Shown one piece after another: positions 44,567 to 54,179 of a DNA stretch of 64,000 nucleotides. The notes under the pieces are model-generated. The model was given only the letters and a program-made list of their open reading frames with translations. It ran no database searches and was not told the origin of the DNA. How positions within the stretch are numbered: position 1 is the first letter of the stretch; each line of letters opens with the position of its first letter. This DNA comes from CAIKLP01 sp965279595 (GTDB lineage Bacteria > Bacteroidota > Bacteroidia > Sphingobacteriales > Sphingobacteriaceae), in NCBI GenBank assembly GCA_965279595.1, contig OZ257246.1, positions 992,001 through 1,056,000 on the forward strand. Reading direction: 5' to 3'. The translations under genes were made by a program, and so were the position numbers.

Positions 44567-45862
44567 ATGATAAATCTAACTCGAAAACAATTTCATTTTA
44601 TTTCTTATTTCATTATGCTCAGCATTTTGCTGGGAACATCAAGTTCATTTGCACAAGAAACTTCAAAGAGAATTAAAAAGCAGGATAACAAAAAATTTCT
44701 CTTAGTTGAGAATGTAGGTATTCACTTAAAAGAAGGTGATACCTCTAGTATATTTTATAGAAGTTTGGATAAATACAAAAAGAAGAAAGGATATTATACT
44801 AATGTTTATACTGAAGAAACAAAAATTGGAACATCTATTTTTGAAAAAGATGTAATTGATACTTTGAAAAAAGATGGTTTTATAGATACTGTTAGTAGAG
44901 TATTTAAAAATTATTCTAACGTAAATTATTTAGATTTAGATATAGTTAAATTAGTAAGACATAAAATGAATTCTTATAAGTATGGAGGTGGTGGAGAAAG
45001 TGCTGAAAAGAGAATTATTGAATTGGTTTTAAATTGGAAAGTTCTTGATTTTTATGACAAAGAGGTTTATAAATTTACAGAAAGCAGAACATCATCTGGT
45101 TTTTTAATAGTTTATTCTGATTCTCAAAAAAAAATCGATGAAGAAGAGAAGAAAGCAATTATTGAAATAATCATTAATTCTATGCAAGAGTTGATGAAAC
45201 AAAGTGAATTTGAAAAAATTGCCGAGCTTAAATCAATTGATGAACTGAAAATTATTGAGAGAGAAAAAGATGAATTGTTGAATGTTAAATCAACAAAAAT
45301 AAATGAGTCAACTAAAGTGTCTGACTGGATGAAATCCGCTGTAACTGTTAAATCTAAAGATGGACATGGCAGCGGTTTCTTTATTAGCTCTGATGGATAT
45401 ATAGTAAGTAATTATCATGTAATTGCTGAGCATGAAAAAGATTTAAAAATTATCTTAAATGATGGAACTGAAACTGCAGCAGAAGTAGTAAGAGTTTCTA
45501 AAGCTAATGATTTAGCATTATTGAAAATAGCTGGTGATAATTTTACCTGTTTTAAATTGGAGAATTTGGATATTGTTGAAGGTACTGAAGTAATTGCAAT
45601 TGGTACACCAAAGGATATTACCCTAGGTCAATCGGTTTCAAAAGGGATTATCTCTGGATTAAGAAAATCTGGTGGATTAAAATATATACAAACAGATGTA
45701 AGTGTAAACTCAGGTAATAGTGGTGGTGCCTTATTAACCAGTGAAGGTTTATTAGCTGGTGTAGTAACTTCAAAATTATTTGGAGTTGGAACAGAAGGTA
45801 TCAGCTTTGCAATTCCAAGCGGTGTCATATTTGATGCTTTAAAAATTCAACAAATTAAATAA
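44567..45862 (+). CDS. Exported trypsin-like serine protease with uncharacterised N-terminal domain
   Basis: A 431-aa protein. It has a signal peptide (about 10-30, ending SSFAQ), an uncharacterised alpha/beta domain (about 42-225), then a trypsin-like S1C domain (about 255-431) with the triad H284 (SNYHVI), D315 (ANDLALL) and S385 (NSGNSGGALL). No PDZ domain follows, unlike HtrA. The N-terminal domain has DTLKKDGFIDTVSRVFKNYS and VLNWKVLDFY, a pattern recalling small lipoprotein assembly domains, though I cannot assign a family. The adjacent downstream gene (30 bp) is a full-length paralog with an extra N-terminal region. A role in envelope proteolysis is likely; the substrate is unknown. 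Confidence 0.87.
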   Translation: MINLTRKQFHFISYFIMLSILLGTSSSFAQETSKRIKKQDNKKFLLVENVGIHLKEGDTSSIFYRSLDKYKKKKGYYTNVYTEETKIGTSIFEKDVIDTLKKDGFIDTVSRVFKNYSNVNYLDLDIVKLVRHKMNSYKYGGGGESAEKRIIELVLNWKVLDFYDKEVYKFTESRTSSGFLIVYSDSQKKIDEEEKKAIIEIIINSMQELMKQSEFEKIAELKSIDELKIIEREKDELLNVKSTKINESTKVSDWMKSAVTVKSKDGHGSGFFISSDGYIVSNYHVIAEHEKDLKIILNDGTETAAEVVRVSKANDLALLKIAGDNFTCFKLENLDIVEGTEVIAIGTPKDITLGQSVSKGIISGLRKSGGLKYIQTDVSVNSGNSGGALLTSEGLLAGVVTSKLFGVGTEGISFAIPSGVIFDALKIQQIK

Positions 45863-45892
45863 AATACAATCTACTTAAACCTCCCAAACCCT

Positions 45893-47509
45893 ATGAAAAT
45901 CACAAAAATTCAGAAACAATTAGTTTGGCTACTAATAGTTTTTACTACATTATTTCAATCCGGATGTGTTGCAATATTTGGAACAAGCAAACAAAAAGTT
46001 TATCTCACATCAAGTAATCCAAAAACAAAAATTTATGTTAATGATAAAGTTATTGGTACAGGTACAGGGTCTGTTAAATTAAAAAAGAAAGACCGTGTTG
46101 CACAAGTAAAATTAGAAACTGAAGGTTATAAAACTCAATATAGATCATTAGCTGCATATAAGCCAACTGGGTTGATATTATTGGATGTGCCATTTATTCT
46201 GTCTGGGATAGGTATTTATGCTCTAGTTATTGATGCAGGGAATTATAAAGGAAAAAAGTATCCTAAAAGAACTACTTATACTATTGATCAGAAAAATGAT
46301 AATAGAACACCAAATGAAAAATTCATTCTATTAAATAAAACTGTATTAGATAGAAAAGAAAAGGATACTACATTTTTATCCTATTCAAAACATCAGTATT
46401 ACATGAAAAACAAACCTACGTATACTGTTAAAAGTAAAGAAGATGAAAATTTCGAAGTGGGTTTATTTACAGATAAGGTAAATGACTTATTGAAAGAAAA
46501 GGGATATATAGATACAATCAATAAAATATTTCCAAATTATTCAAATACACTTTATTTAAATGCAAGCATTAGTAATGTGAAATTGCATTCTGTATATATA
46601 AGTGTAGGGTCGACAATGTATTTTTCTACAAATAAATATATTGTGACTGAAATGGATGTGAAGTGGGAAGTATTAAACTATTATGAAAATGTGTTGTATA
46701 CTTTTAAGGATAAAATAAAATCTGGTGAATTTGTTGTTAATAGAAATACTACGAAAGATAAGGATAAGCCTAAAGAAAAAGAAGCCAAGATATTAGAGAA
46801 TTCTGTTTATGATGCCTTGAACAATTCGTTTTTAAAATTAGTGAGCAAAAAGGATTTCAATAATTTAACAAAAATAGATAATCAAAAAGAGCAGGATTTA
46901 AAAGCCTATAAAGAGTTAAGTAGTATTTCAATTCCACGTCCTGATAGTGTTGATTCGAAAATCAATATGGTTATCAAATCTGGTGTTACTGTTAAAACCA
47001 AAGATGGTCATGGTAGTGGTTTCTTCATTTCAAAAGATGGTTATATTATAACTAACTACCATGTTATTGCTAAAAATAAATCGAATAAAATTACTGTTAT
47101 TCAGAATGATGGTTCAGAGTCAATTGCTGAAGTAGTTAGATATTCTGAGTTTAGTGATTTGGCACTATTAAAAATTAAAGGAGATTCATTCAATCCATTA
47201 TATGTTTCTGTTGATGATCCTGAAATTGGAAATGAAATTTGGGCACTTGGTACACCAAAAGATATTTCTTTAGGGCAAACTGTTTCTAAAGGAATTGTTT
47301 CAGGTATAAGAAATGCCAATGATAGAAGATATATACAAACAGATGTAAACATCAATTCAGGAAATAGTGGTGGCGCTTTAATAAGCAAAGGAGGAATTGT
47401 TTATGGAGTGGTTACTGCTAAATTGATGGGATATGGAACTGAAGGGATTAGTTTCTCTGTACCTTCAAAAAACATATTTTCTGCTTTAAAACTGGAATAT
47501 GTTAAATAA
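45893..47509 (+). CDS. Trypsin-like serine protease lipoprotein with PEGA-like domain
   Basis: A 538-aa paralog of the upstream protease. A lipobox (LFQSGC, lipid on C25) anchors it to a membrane. Residues about 35-85 resemble a PEGA domain (TKIYVNDKVIGTGTGSVKL), and a hydrophobic stretch follows (about 92-114). The shared uncharacterised domain spans about 140-325 (LLKEKGYIDTINKIFPNYS). The protease domain (about 365-538) has H390 (TNYHVI), D422 (FSDLALL) and S492 (NSGNSGGAL). No PDZ domain is present. The pair probably arose by tandem duplication and diverged into soluble and anchored forms. A terminator follows. Confidence 0.87.
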   Translation: MKITKIQKQLVWLLIVFTTLFQSGCVAIFGTSKQKVYLTSSNPKTKIYVNDKVIGTGTGSVKLKKKDRVAQVKLETEGYKTQYRSLAAYKPTGLILLDVPFILSGIGIYALVIDAGNYKGKKYPKRTTYTIDQKNDNRTPNEKFILLNKTVLDRKEKDTTFLSYSKHQYYMKNKPTYTVKSKEDENFEVGLFTDKVNDLLKEKGYIDTINKIFPNYSNTLYLNASISNVKLHSVYISVGSTMYFSTNKYIVTEMDVKWEVLNYYENVLYTFKDKIKSGEFVVNRNTTKDKDKPKEKEAKILENSVYDALNNSFLKLVSKKDFNNLTKIDNQKEQDLKAYKELSSISIPRPDSVDSKINMVIKSGVTVKTKDGHGSGFFISKDGYIITNYHVIAKNKSNKITVIQNDGSESIAEVVRYSEFSDLALLKIKGDSFNPLYVSVDDPEIGNEIWALGTPKDISLGQTVSKGIVSGIRNANDRRYIQTDVNINSGNSGGALISKGGIVYGVVTAKLMGYGTEGISFSVPSKNIFSALKLEYVK

Positions 47510-47529
47510 TAAATGAAATTTTATTTAGG

Positions 47530-47558
47530 AAAGGTGGGGCTAATACTCCACCTTTTTT
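47530..47558 (+). terminator. Terminator after the tandem proteases
   Basis: AAAGGTGGGG (47530-47539) and CTCCACCTTT (47546-47555) form a 10-bp stem with one wobble, loop CTAATA, followed by T residues. Confidence 0.8.
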
Positions 47559-47608
47559 GTTAAAATTGATTTTTTACCTAAATACAATGAATTCTTATTT
47601 ATAGTACT

Positions 47609-47616
47609 TAACTTTG
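47609..47616 (+). promoter_or_regulatory. Putative -7 element for the DUF4920 lipoprotein gene
   Basis: TAACTTTG, exact TAnnTTTG, 22 bp upstream of the ATG at 47639. Confidence 0.5.
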
Positions 47617-47638
47617 CAGCATAAAGAAAAATTAAAAA

Positions 47639-48166
47639 ATGAAAAAACTTGTATTATTCGCTGCATTAGCAATCTTCTTAGCAGCTTGTTCAACAGAAAC
47701 TAAAAACAGTACAGATTCAACTAAAGTTGAAACAGCAACTGGTAATTTCGATTCATACGGAGCCATGATTACTCCTGATAGCACTATTGAAGTAAGTACT
47801 TTATTAGCTGAAATGGGAAATGCACCAACTTATGATACTAAATTAAAGGCTAAGGTTACTGAAGTATGTCAGAAAAAAGGATGTTGGATGAATGTTGATT
47901 TAGGAAATGGTGAAGTGATGAAAGTTACTTTCAAAGACTACGCATTCTTTGTGCCAACTGACAATGCTGCAATGTCTGGTAAGGAAGTTATCATGCAAGG
48001 AACTGCAAAGTTTGCAACCATATCTGTTGAAGATCAAAAGCATTATGCAGAAGATGCAGGTAGCACAAAAGAAGAAATTGATGCAATTAAAGAACCTAAA
48101 AATGAAATTACTTTTGAAGCAACAGGTGTATTAGTGCCTGCAACTGCTGAAGAAGCTAAAAAATAA
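47639..48166 (+). CDS. DUF4920 domain lipoprotein
   Basis: A 175-aa envelope lipoprotein with lipobox AIFLAAC (C17). The DUF4920 domain (about 40-165) contains the conserved cysteine motif EVCQKKGCWMNVDLG, later VTFKDYAFFVP. The two cysteines four residues apart followed by Trp-Met suggest a metal- or redox-related role, but the family is uncharacterised as far as I know. It is a single gene between two terminators, with its own -7 element. The C-terminus is acidic. Confidence 0.88.
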   Translation: MKKLVLFAALAIFLAACSTETKNSTDSTKVETATGNFDSYGAMITPDSTIEVSTLLAEMGNAPTYDTKLKAKVTEVCQKKGCWMNVDLGNGEVMKVTFKDYAFFVPTDNAAMSGKEVIMQGTAKFATISVEDQKHYAEDAGSTKEEIDAIKEPKNEITFEATGVLVPATAEEAKK

Positions 48167-48186
48167 TTTTTACATTAATTAATAAG

Positions 48187-48220
48187 AAAGGCTTGTGTTT
48201 AATTACACAGGCCTTTTTTA
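48187..48220. terminator. Bidirectional terminator after the DUF4920 gene
   Basis: AAAGGCTTGTGT (48187-48198) and ACACAGGCCTTT (48205-48216), 11 of 12 pairs, then T-run. It abuts the stop of the convergent methyltransferase gene at 48218. Confidence 0.85.
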
Positions 48221-49000
48221 GTATTTGATTGTGAAATTTTCTTTGGCTTGTCCGGGTTTAAAAAATACTATGCCAATAAAATACATATCAAGGGTAATCA
48301 CAACCTTCGGGTGTGCTTTAATAATTTCCCATGCCTCCATCATTTCTTCACTCCAATATATGTCATCAAAAATAAATATACTTTGTTCATTGCATTTTTT
48401 TAGTGCAAGTTCAAAATAATCAAGTGTAGCTTTTTTACGATGATTGCCATCAAAATAAACCCAATCAACAGTTGTGAGGCTTTCAATAAGTTTTGGAAAT
48501 TCTAAATCAAAATTTCCTTCAATAGTTTTGATATTGTTTTTGCCTAATGTTTTAAATGTCTCTTTGGCTATTATTAAAGTATTGGGGCAACCTTCCATTG
48601 AAATAACTTCATTTGTGGTTGCTGATGCTAAATAGGAGGTAGTAATACCTAAAGATGTTCCAATTTCAATAATGTTTGCAGGTTGTTGCCATTTTATTAT
48701 TCTAAAATAAAGTTCCGCATACTTAGCAGGCTTCAAAGAACTTAAGGCTATTTTTGATATTCGTTTTGATTTGCCATCATTTTTTTCTGAACCTGCTCCA
48801 AAATCTTTGATAATGATACTTCTTGTGTCATTTATTAAGTCCAATCTCCTTTTTTCGATGTTTTCGAACTCCCCATATTTTAGCTTTTGATAAACCACAT
48901 CTTCTAAAAATGAATATACAAATGGAGAATGTGTACCATGAAGTGTTTTAGAATTTAATAGGTATTTAGTATATAAATAGGCTTGCTTGAATAGATTCAT
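48218..49000 (-). CDS. Class I SAM-dependent methyltransferase
   Basis: A 260-aa cytoplasmic protein. An N-terminal family-specific segment (KTLHGTHSPFVYSFLEDVVY) precedes the SAM motif NIIEIGTSLGITTSYLAS (about 115-132). VDWVYFDGNHRKKATLDYF and SIFIFDDIYWSEEM follow, which matches O-methyltransferase-like class I folds (Methyltransf_24). The target is unknown. It is a monocistronic-looking gene, divergent from the SirB1-like gene by 68 bp. Homologues appear common in Bacteroidota from memory. Confidence 0.88.
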   Translation of the reverse strand: MNLFKQAYLYTKYLLNSKTLHGTHSPFVYSFLEDVVYQKLKYGEFENIEKRRLDLINDTRSIIIKDFGAGSEKNDGKSKRISKIALSSLKPAKYAELYFRIIKWQQPANIIEIGTSLGITTSYLASATTNEVISMEGCPNTLIIAKETFKTLGKNNIKTIEGNFDLEFPKLIESLTTVDWVYFDGNHRKKATLDYFELALKKCNEQSIFIFDDIYWSEEMMEAWEIIKAHPKVVITLDMYFIGIVFFKPGQAKENFTIKY

Positions 49001-49068
49001 GCCCCAAAATAAAGCCTTTTTATAAATATTTTAATCTTTTTAGCATTAAAAGGGTTAAATTAGTATAA

Positions 49069-49962
49069 ATGATTAATTCTAAAGAAGTAGAAGCATTGAT
49101 AAAACTACTCGATGATTCAGATGTTGAAATTCACCAGCATGTGGAAGATCGACTCTTGAGCTATGGAATGGAAGTGGTCCCTACATTGGAACATTTCTGG
49201 GAAAGTTCAATGGATATGATCCTACAACAAAGAATCGAAAATTTAATTCATAAGATACAATTTGATAGTGTAAAACAGGACATACAAACTTGGGCACTTT
49301 CAGGAGCATTTGATTTGTTAAATGGATTTCTAATTGTTTCTCGTTATCAATATCCAGATTTAGATGAACAAAAAATTATCAACCAAATTGAAGCAATTAA
49401 AAGAGATGCATGGATTGAATTAAGTTATGACACAAGCCCAATTGAAAAAGTAAAAATATTAAATCATGTCATTTATAATATTCACGGATTTACAGGTAAT
49501 GTAAGTAATTACCATGATCCACAAAATTCATACATTAATATTGTCATGGAATCTCGCAGAGGAAATCAAATTTCTATGGCGATCATATATTCAGTAATTG
49601 CTCAAAGGCTTGATATACCTATTGTTGGAGTGAATTTACCTCAACATTTTATTTTAGCTTATTTAGATGAAAAGAAAGAATTTCCAGAAATTGTTGACGA
49701 GGATGAGAGCGGAATACTTTTTTATATAAATGCATTTAACAAAGGTTTTATTTTTAATAAAAGAGATGTTGATTATTTTTTAAAGCAATTGAATTTGCAG
49801 CATAACCCTATGTTTTATAAGCCATGCAGCAACATTCAAATAATTAAAAGAGTCATTAGGAATCTGATCAATTCATATGAGAAATTAGACAATCAAGAAA
49901 AGAACATTGAACTAAATCAAATGCTTGATTTGTTAAATGAAATTGAACCTGATATCAATTAA
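49069..49962 (+). CDS. SirB1/transglutaminase-like protein
   Basis: A 297-aa soluble protein with a HEAT-like helical N-terminus (about 1-70) and a Transglut_core2 domain (about 90-240). Typical sequences are VIYNIHGFTGNVSNYHDPQNS and ESRRGNQISMAIIYSVIAQR with GVNLPQHFILAY. In papain-like transglutaminases the nucleophile is a cysteine in the SxxC helix; here the equivalent helix (GNQISMAIIYS) has no cysteine, so this is likely a non-enzymatic or altered member, as in SirB1 proteins generally. Its end abuts the convergent aminopeptidase P stop (adjacent bases 49962/49963). Confidence 0.85.
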   Translation: MINSKEVEALIKLLDDSDVEIHQHVEDRLLSYGMEVVPTLEHFWESSMDMILQQRIENLIHKIQFDSVKQDIQTWALSGAFDLLNGFLIVSRYQYPDLDEQKIINQIEAIKRDAWIELSYDTSPIEKVKILNHVIYNIHGFTGNVSNYHDPQNSYINIVMESRRGNQISMAIIYSVIAQRLDIPIVGVNLPQHFILAYLDEKKEFPEIVDEDESGILFYINAFNKGFIFNKRDVDYFLKQLNLQHNPMFYKPCSNIQIIKRVIRNLINSYEKLDNQEKNIELNQMLDLLNEIEPDIN

Positions 49963-51252
49963 TTATTCATTCATTAACGTTTCTATTTCATCTGCCTCAA
50001 TAGGAATATTTTTCATTAAGTCAATATTTCCATTAGTAGTTATTAAGATGTCGTTCTCGAGTCTAATGCCTAACCCTTCTTCAGGAATATAGATGCCTGG
50101 TTCACAAGTAAAAATCATACCTGCTTTCATTTTTTCATAACGATTTCCAATATCATGAACATCAAGTCCTAAGAAATGCGAGGTACCATGCATGAAATAT
50201 TTTTTATATAAAGGCATATTTGGATCTTGTTTAGAAACAGCAATTCGATCTAACAAACCTAAATTGATTAATTCTGCTTCCATTACCTTGCCAACTTCTT
50301 TATGGTATTCATCTAAAATTGTTCCTTCTACCAACATTTTTTTCGCTTCATTCATAACTTTGAATACTGCGTTGTAAACTTCTTTTTGTCGAGCTGTAAA
50401 TTTTCCGCTTACCGGAACCGATCTTGATAAATCTGCATTGTAATTTGCATATTCAGCACCAAAATCAAATAGTATTACATCGCCAGCTAAACAAATTTGA
50501 TTGTTATCATTATAATGAAGAATGTTAGCATTTTTACCTGAAGCAATTATTGGATTGTAAGCATGTCCGGTTGCACGATTACGAATAAATTCATGAATTA
50601 TTTCTGCTTCGATTTCATATTCTGCTACACCTGGTTTAACAAACTTAAGCACTCTTCTAAATGCTTTATCTGTTATATCACAAGCTGTTTGCAATAATTC
50701 AACTTCAAAACTAGATTTTACGGCTCTTAATTCTCTGAAAATTGGTGCTGCTCTTTGGTATTGATGTAATGGGTATTGATTCATTAAATCTTTGGCGAAA
50801 CGCAAATCACGGTACTGATTGGTATGCACATAACGATCATTTTCATTACTGTTTAAATAAACATTTTCCGAATGATTCATTAACATTGGCAAAATAGTTT
50901 TGAATTCTTCTAACCAACAAATATTAGCTATGCCAGAAGCTTTAACCGCTTCTTCCTTTGTGTATTTATGTCCTTCCCAAATTGCAATATGTTCATTGGT
51001 TTTTTTCAGAAATAATACTTCTCGGTAAGCAGGTATCGGACATTCTGGAAAAAGAATTAAGATACTTTCTTCTTGATCTATTCCTGCTAACCAAAACAAA
51101 TCTGGATTTTGGTGAAAGGGAAAAGCTTGATCTCCACTGCGAGGAAATTCGTCATTAGAATGTATAATTGTAATAGACTTAGGTTTTAATTTTTGAACAA
51201 AACGTTTCCTGTTTTCAAAAAAAAGTGCAGAATCAATAGCTGTATATTTCAT
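49963..51252 (-). CDS. pepP: Xaa-Pro aminopeptidase (aminopeptidase P, M24B)
   Basis: A 429-aa dimanganese peptidase removing N-terminal residues before proline. The N-terminal AMP_N domain (about 1-160) has DEFPRSGDQAFPFHQNPDLF and the C-terminal pita-bread domain has metal motifs LFDFGAEYANYNADLSRS, HGTSHFLGLDVHD and TCEPGIYIPEEGLGIRLE. I chose ATG 51252 (MKYTAIDSALFF) because homologues begin there. An in-frame ATG eight codons upstream (51276) is possible but less likely. It is cytoplasmic and monocistronic. Confidence 0.94.
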   Translation of the reverse strand: MKYTAIDSALFFENRKRFVQKLKPKSITIIHSNDEFPRSGDQAFPFHQNPDLFWLAGIDQEESILILFPECPIPAYREVLFLKKTNEHIAIWEGHKYTKEEAVKASGIANICWLEEFKTILPMLMNHSENVYLNSNENDRYVHTNQYRDLRFAKDLMNQYPLHQYQRAAPIFRELRAVKSSFEVELLQTACDITDKAFRRVLKFVKPGVAEYEIEAEIIHEFIRNRATGHAYNPIIASGKNANILHYNDNNQICLAGDVILFDFGAEYANYNADLSRSVPVSGKFTARQKEVYNAVFKVMNEAKKMLVEGTILDEYHKEVGKVMEAELINLGLLDRIAVSKQDPNMPLYKKYFMHGTSHFLGLDVHDIGNRYEKMKAGMIFTCEPGIYIPEEGLGIRLENDILITTNGNIDLMKNIPIEADEIETLMNE

Positions 51253-51384
51253 ATTATTCAATTTGTAAGAAATCAAATGTACTAAATTTCAATTTCAAGC
51301 AACTATAATTATGTAAGGTTTTTAAACTTTTGTGTAACTTTTTTAATAATTAATTGACTAATTTTATATCATAACTATTACAAT

Positions 51385-54159
51385 ATGATTAAGAAATTTT
51401 TTGTTGGATTGGCCATACTTTTGGGCTTAATGGTGATCGCTGCAATTGCTATCCCATTTATATTTAAAGATGAAATAAGAGCAAAGGTTAATGATAGCAT
51501 TAATGAGAAATTGACAGCAAAAGTTGAGTTTGGAGATTTTGCTGTTGGGATTTTCAAAAGCTTCCCCAATTTATCTGTTTCAATGGAACAATTAATTGTT
51601 TCCGGCACTGATTCTTTTGCAACTGATACATTAGCTAATATTAAGGAATTAACTATTGTTGCTGATTTGATGAGTGTAATTAATGGAGAAATAATTCAAA
51701 TTAAAAACATACAATTAACTGAACCCAAAATAAATGTAGTTGTTTTAAAAAGCGGTAAAGCAAATTGGGATATCATGAAGCCAGATACAATACCAACTGT
51801 TTCAACAGATACTGGTTCTACAAAATTTAGCATCGCATTAAGGTCGTATGAATTAATAGATGCAACCATAAGTTATGATGATCAATCATTAGGGTTTTAT
51901 ACTTTAATTTCACACGCTAACCATAAAGGATCAGGAGATTTTACTCAAGATTTATTTACGCTTGTAACTGAGACTGATGCTCAAGAATTAACTGTGAGTT
52001 ACGGAGGTGTTGCTTATTTGAATAAAGTAAAGACAAAAATTACAGCGCCTATTGAGATGGATATGCTAAAAAGCATTTACACTTTCAAAGAAAACGAAAT
52101 CAAATTGAATGATTTAAATTTAGCATTTGATGGTAGTGTTAAAATGCCTGCAGATGATATTGAAATGGATATTTCTTTTGATGCAGAAAAATCAGATTTT
52201 AAAAATTTCCTTTCTCTAATTCCAACTATTTATGCTAGTAGTTTTTCTGATTTAAAAGCAAATGGAAAATTTGCAATGAATGGATATTATAAGGGAGTTT
52301 TAAATGATGTTTCTTCTCCAGGTTTTGGTTTGAATTTATTAATCGAAGATGGACAGTTTAGTTATCCGAACTTACCAACAGCTGTAAATAATGTCCAAAT
52401 GATTTTGAAAATTGATAATGCTGATGGTGATTTAAATAGCACATTAATTGATTTAAATAAATTGCATATCGAATTTGGAAAAGAACCATTTGATGCAAAA
52501 TTAACATTAAAAACACCAATAGCAGACCCTGATATTGATGCAACAATTAAAGGTAAAATTGATTTAGCAACTATACTTAAAATAATACCAATAAAGGATA
52601 CAAAACTATCTGGTATAATTAATTCAAATGTTACTGCGAAGGGTAAACTTTCAACAATAGAAAAAGGAAACTATGAAAGTTTTGATGCTAAAGGAAATGT
52701 TCAAATAAGTAATTTGAATTATAGCAGTAAAGAATCTCCCTTAGATTTTAAATTAATATCAGCATTACTTTTATTTAGTCCTAAAAATATTACTTTATCA
52801 AATATGGAAGCTAAATATGGGAAAAGTGATTTTAGTGCAACAGGAACACTTGATAATTATTTAGCTTATGCCTTGAAAGGTGCTAATTTAAAAGGAAAAT
52901 TAAATTTAAAATCAAAATTGTTAGATGTTAATGAATTGATGGGTCCTTCAACTGAAGAAGAAGCTAATCCTTCAAAAAATGCTGACACACTTACAGTAGT
53001 TAAAATTCCGGGAAATATTGATTTTGAATTGAATTCATCCATTCAGAAAATCATTTACGATAATATGGATATTTCAAATTTGAATGGTACTATATTGTTA
53101 AAAGATGAAACAGTAAGTTTTAAAAACGTTTCTTTGAATACATTGGATGGGACAGTAGGAATGAATGGATCTTATTCTTCAAAAGATATTTCAAAGCCTA
53201 AGGTTGATATGTTTTTTAGTATTAAACAAATGAATATTCAAAAAGCATTTCAAACATTCAACACAGTAAAAAAACTGGCACCAATTGCAGAAAAAACTTC
53301 AGGACAATTCAACATGAATTTGAATTTTAATACTGATATGGGATTAGATATGTCACCGGTTATGAGTACAGTTGAAGGTGATGGTGAATTGCAATTAATA
53401 GCTGCAACAATTTCTGGTTCAAAAATGATGGATGGATTAGCTTCTGTTTTAAAATATGATAAGTTAAAACAGTTATCATTAAAGGATACTAAAATAAAAT
53501 TCAAGATTATAAATGGGAGAGTGGTATTAGATCCATTTGATTTGAAAGCAGGTTCATTTGTAATGAATGTTATGGGTTCAAGTGGCTTAGATCAAAGTTT
53601 AGATTATAAATTAAAGTTGAACTTGCCAAAAGGAAGTTTGGGTACAGCTGCTAATCAAGTATTATCTGGGTTAATGAATCAATTAAATAAAAATGGGGCA
53701 AGCTATGATCCTGGAGAAAGTATAAATGTAAATGCATTAGTTGGAGGATTTAGTTCTAAACCTACCTTTAAATTAGCAATGGCTGATATGGGTGCAGGTG
53801 CAAAGAATGCAATCAAAGATGTATTTGATTCTAAAAAGAAAGAAGCTATTGCAAAAGGGAAAGAAGAGGCAAGAAAAAAAGCAGATTTAATTTTAGCTCA
53901 AGCTCAAATTCAAGCAAATACTGTTAAAACAGAATCAAAGAACTTAGCGGAAAAAGCTAGAAAGGAAGGCTATTCTGCTGCTGATAAATTAGAAAAAGAA
54001 GCTACTAATCCTGTAGCAAAAATTGCCGCAAAAAAAGCTGCTGAAAAAATCAGAAAAGAATCAGATGAAAAAGCAAATAGAATGATAAGCGAAGGGGATA
54101 AAAAAGCAGATAGCATCATGCAAAAAGCAAGAGCTGAAGCTGACCAACTTTTAAAATAA
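51385..54159 (+). CDS. AsmA-like envelope protein with charged C-terminal helix
   Basis: A 924-aa inner-membrane-anchored periplasmic protein. One N-terminal transmembrane helix (about 5-27: FFVGLAILLGLMVIAAIAI) is followed by long beta-rich AsmA/chorein-type repeats (about 40-790) with GNYESFDAKGNVQISNLNYS and an AsmA_2-type C-terminal region. Such proteins are proposed bridges for phospholipid transport between membranes. The last 110 residues (about 813-924) are unusual, being Lys/Ala/Glu-rich with a strong helical/coiled-coil character (ARKKADLILAQAQIQA). It is 21 bp upstream of the Pmp3-domain lipoprotein gene, so the two are probably one operon. Confidence 0.88.
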   Translation: MIKKFFVGLAILLGLMVIAAIAIPFIFKDEIRAKVNDSINEKLTAKVEFGDFAVGIFKSFPNLSVSMEQLIVSGTDSFATDTLANIKELTIVADLMSVINGEIIQIKNIQLTEPKINVVVLKSGKANWDIMKPDTIPTVSTDTGSTKFSIALRSYELIDATISYDDQSLGFYTLISHANHKGSGDFTQDLFTLVTETDAQELTVSYGGVAYLNKVKTKITAPIEMDMLKSIYTFKENEIKLNDLNLAFDGSVKMPADDIEMDISFDAEKSDFKNFLSLIPTIYASSFSDLKANGKFAMNGYYKGVLNDVSSPGFGLNLLIEDGQFSYPNLPTAVNNVQMILKIDNADGDLNSTLIDLNKLHIEFGKEPFDAKLTLKTPIADPDIDATIKGKIDLATILKIIPIKDTKLSGIINSNVTAKGKLSTIEKGNYESFDAKGNVQISNLNYSSKESPLDFKLISALLLFSPKNITLSNMEAKYGKSDFSATGTLDNYLAYALKGANLKGKLNLKSKLLDVNELMGPSTEEEANPSKNADTLTVVKIPGNIDFELNSSIQKIIYDNMDISNLNGTILLKDETVSFKNVSLNTLDGTVGMNGSYSSKDISKPKVDMFFSIKQMNIQKAFQTFNTVKKLAPIAEKTSGQFNMNLNFNTDMGLDMSPVMSTVEGDGELQLIAATISGSKMMDGLASVLKYDKLKQLSLKDTKIKFKIINGRVVLDPFDLKAGSFVMNVMGSSGLDQSLDYKLKLNLPKGSLGTAANQVLSGLMNQLNKNGASYDPGESINVNALVGGFSSKPTFKLAMADMGAGAKNAIKDVFDSKKKEAIAKGKEEARKKADLILAQAQIQANTVKTESKNLAEKARKEGYSAADKLEKEATNPVAKIAAKKAAEKIRKESDEKANRMISEGDKKADSIMQKARAEADQLLK

Positions 54160-54179
54160 ACAATTAAATCCTAAGAATT

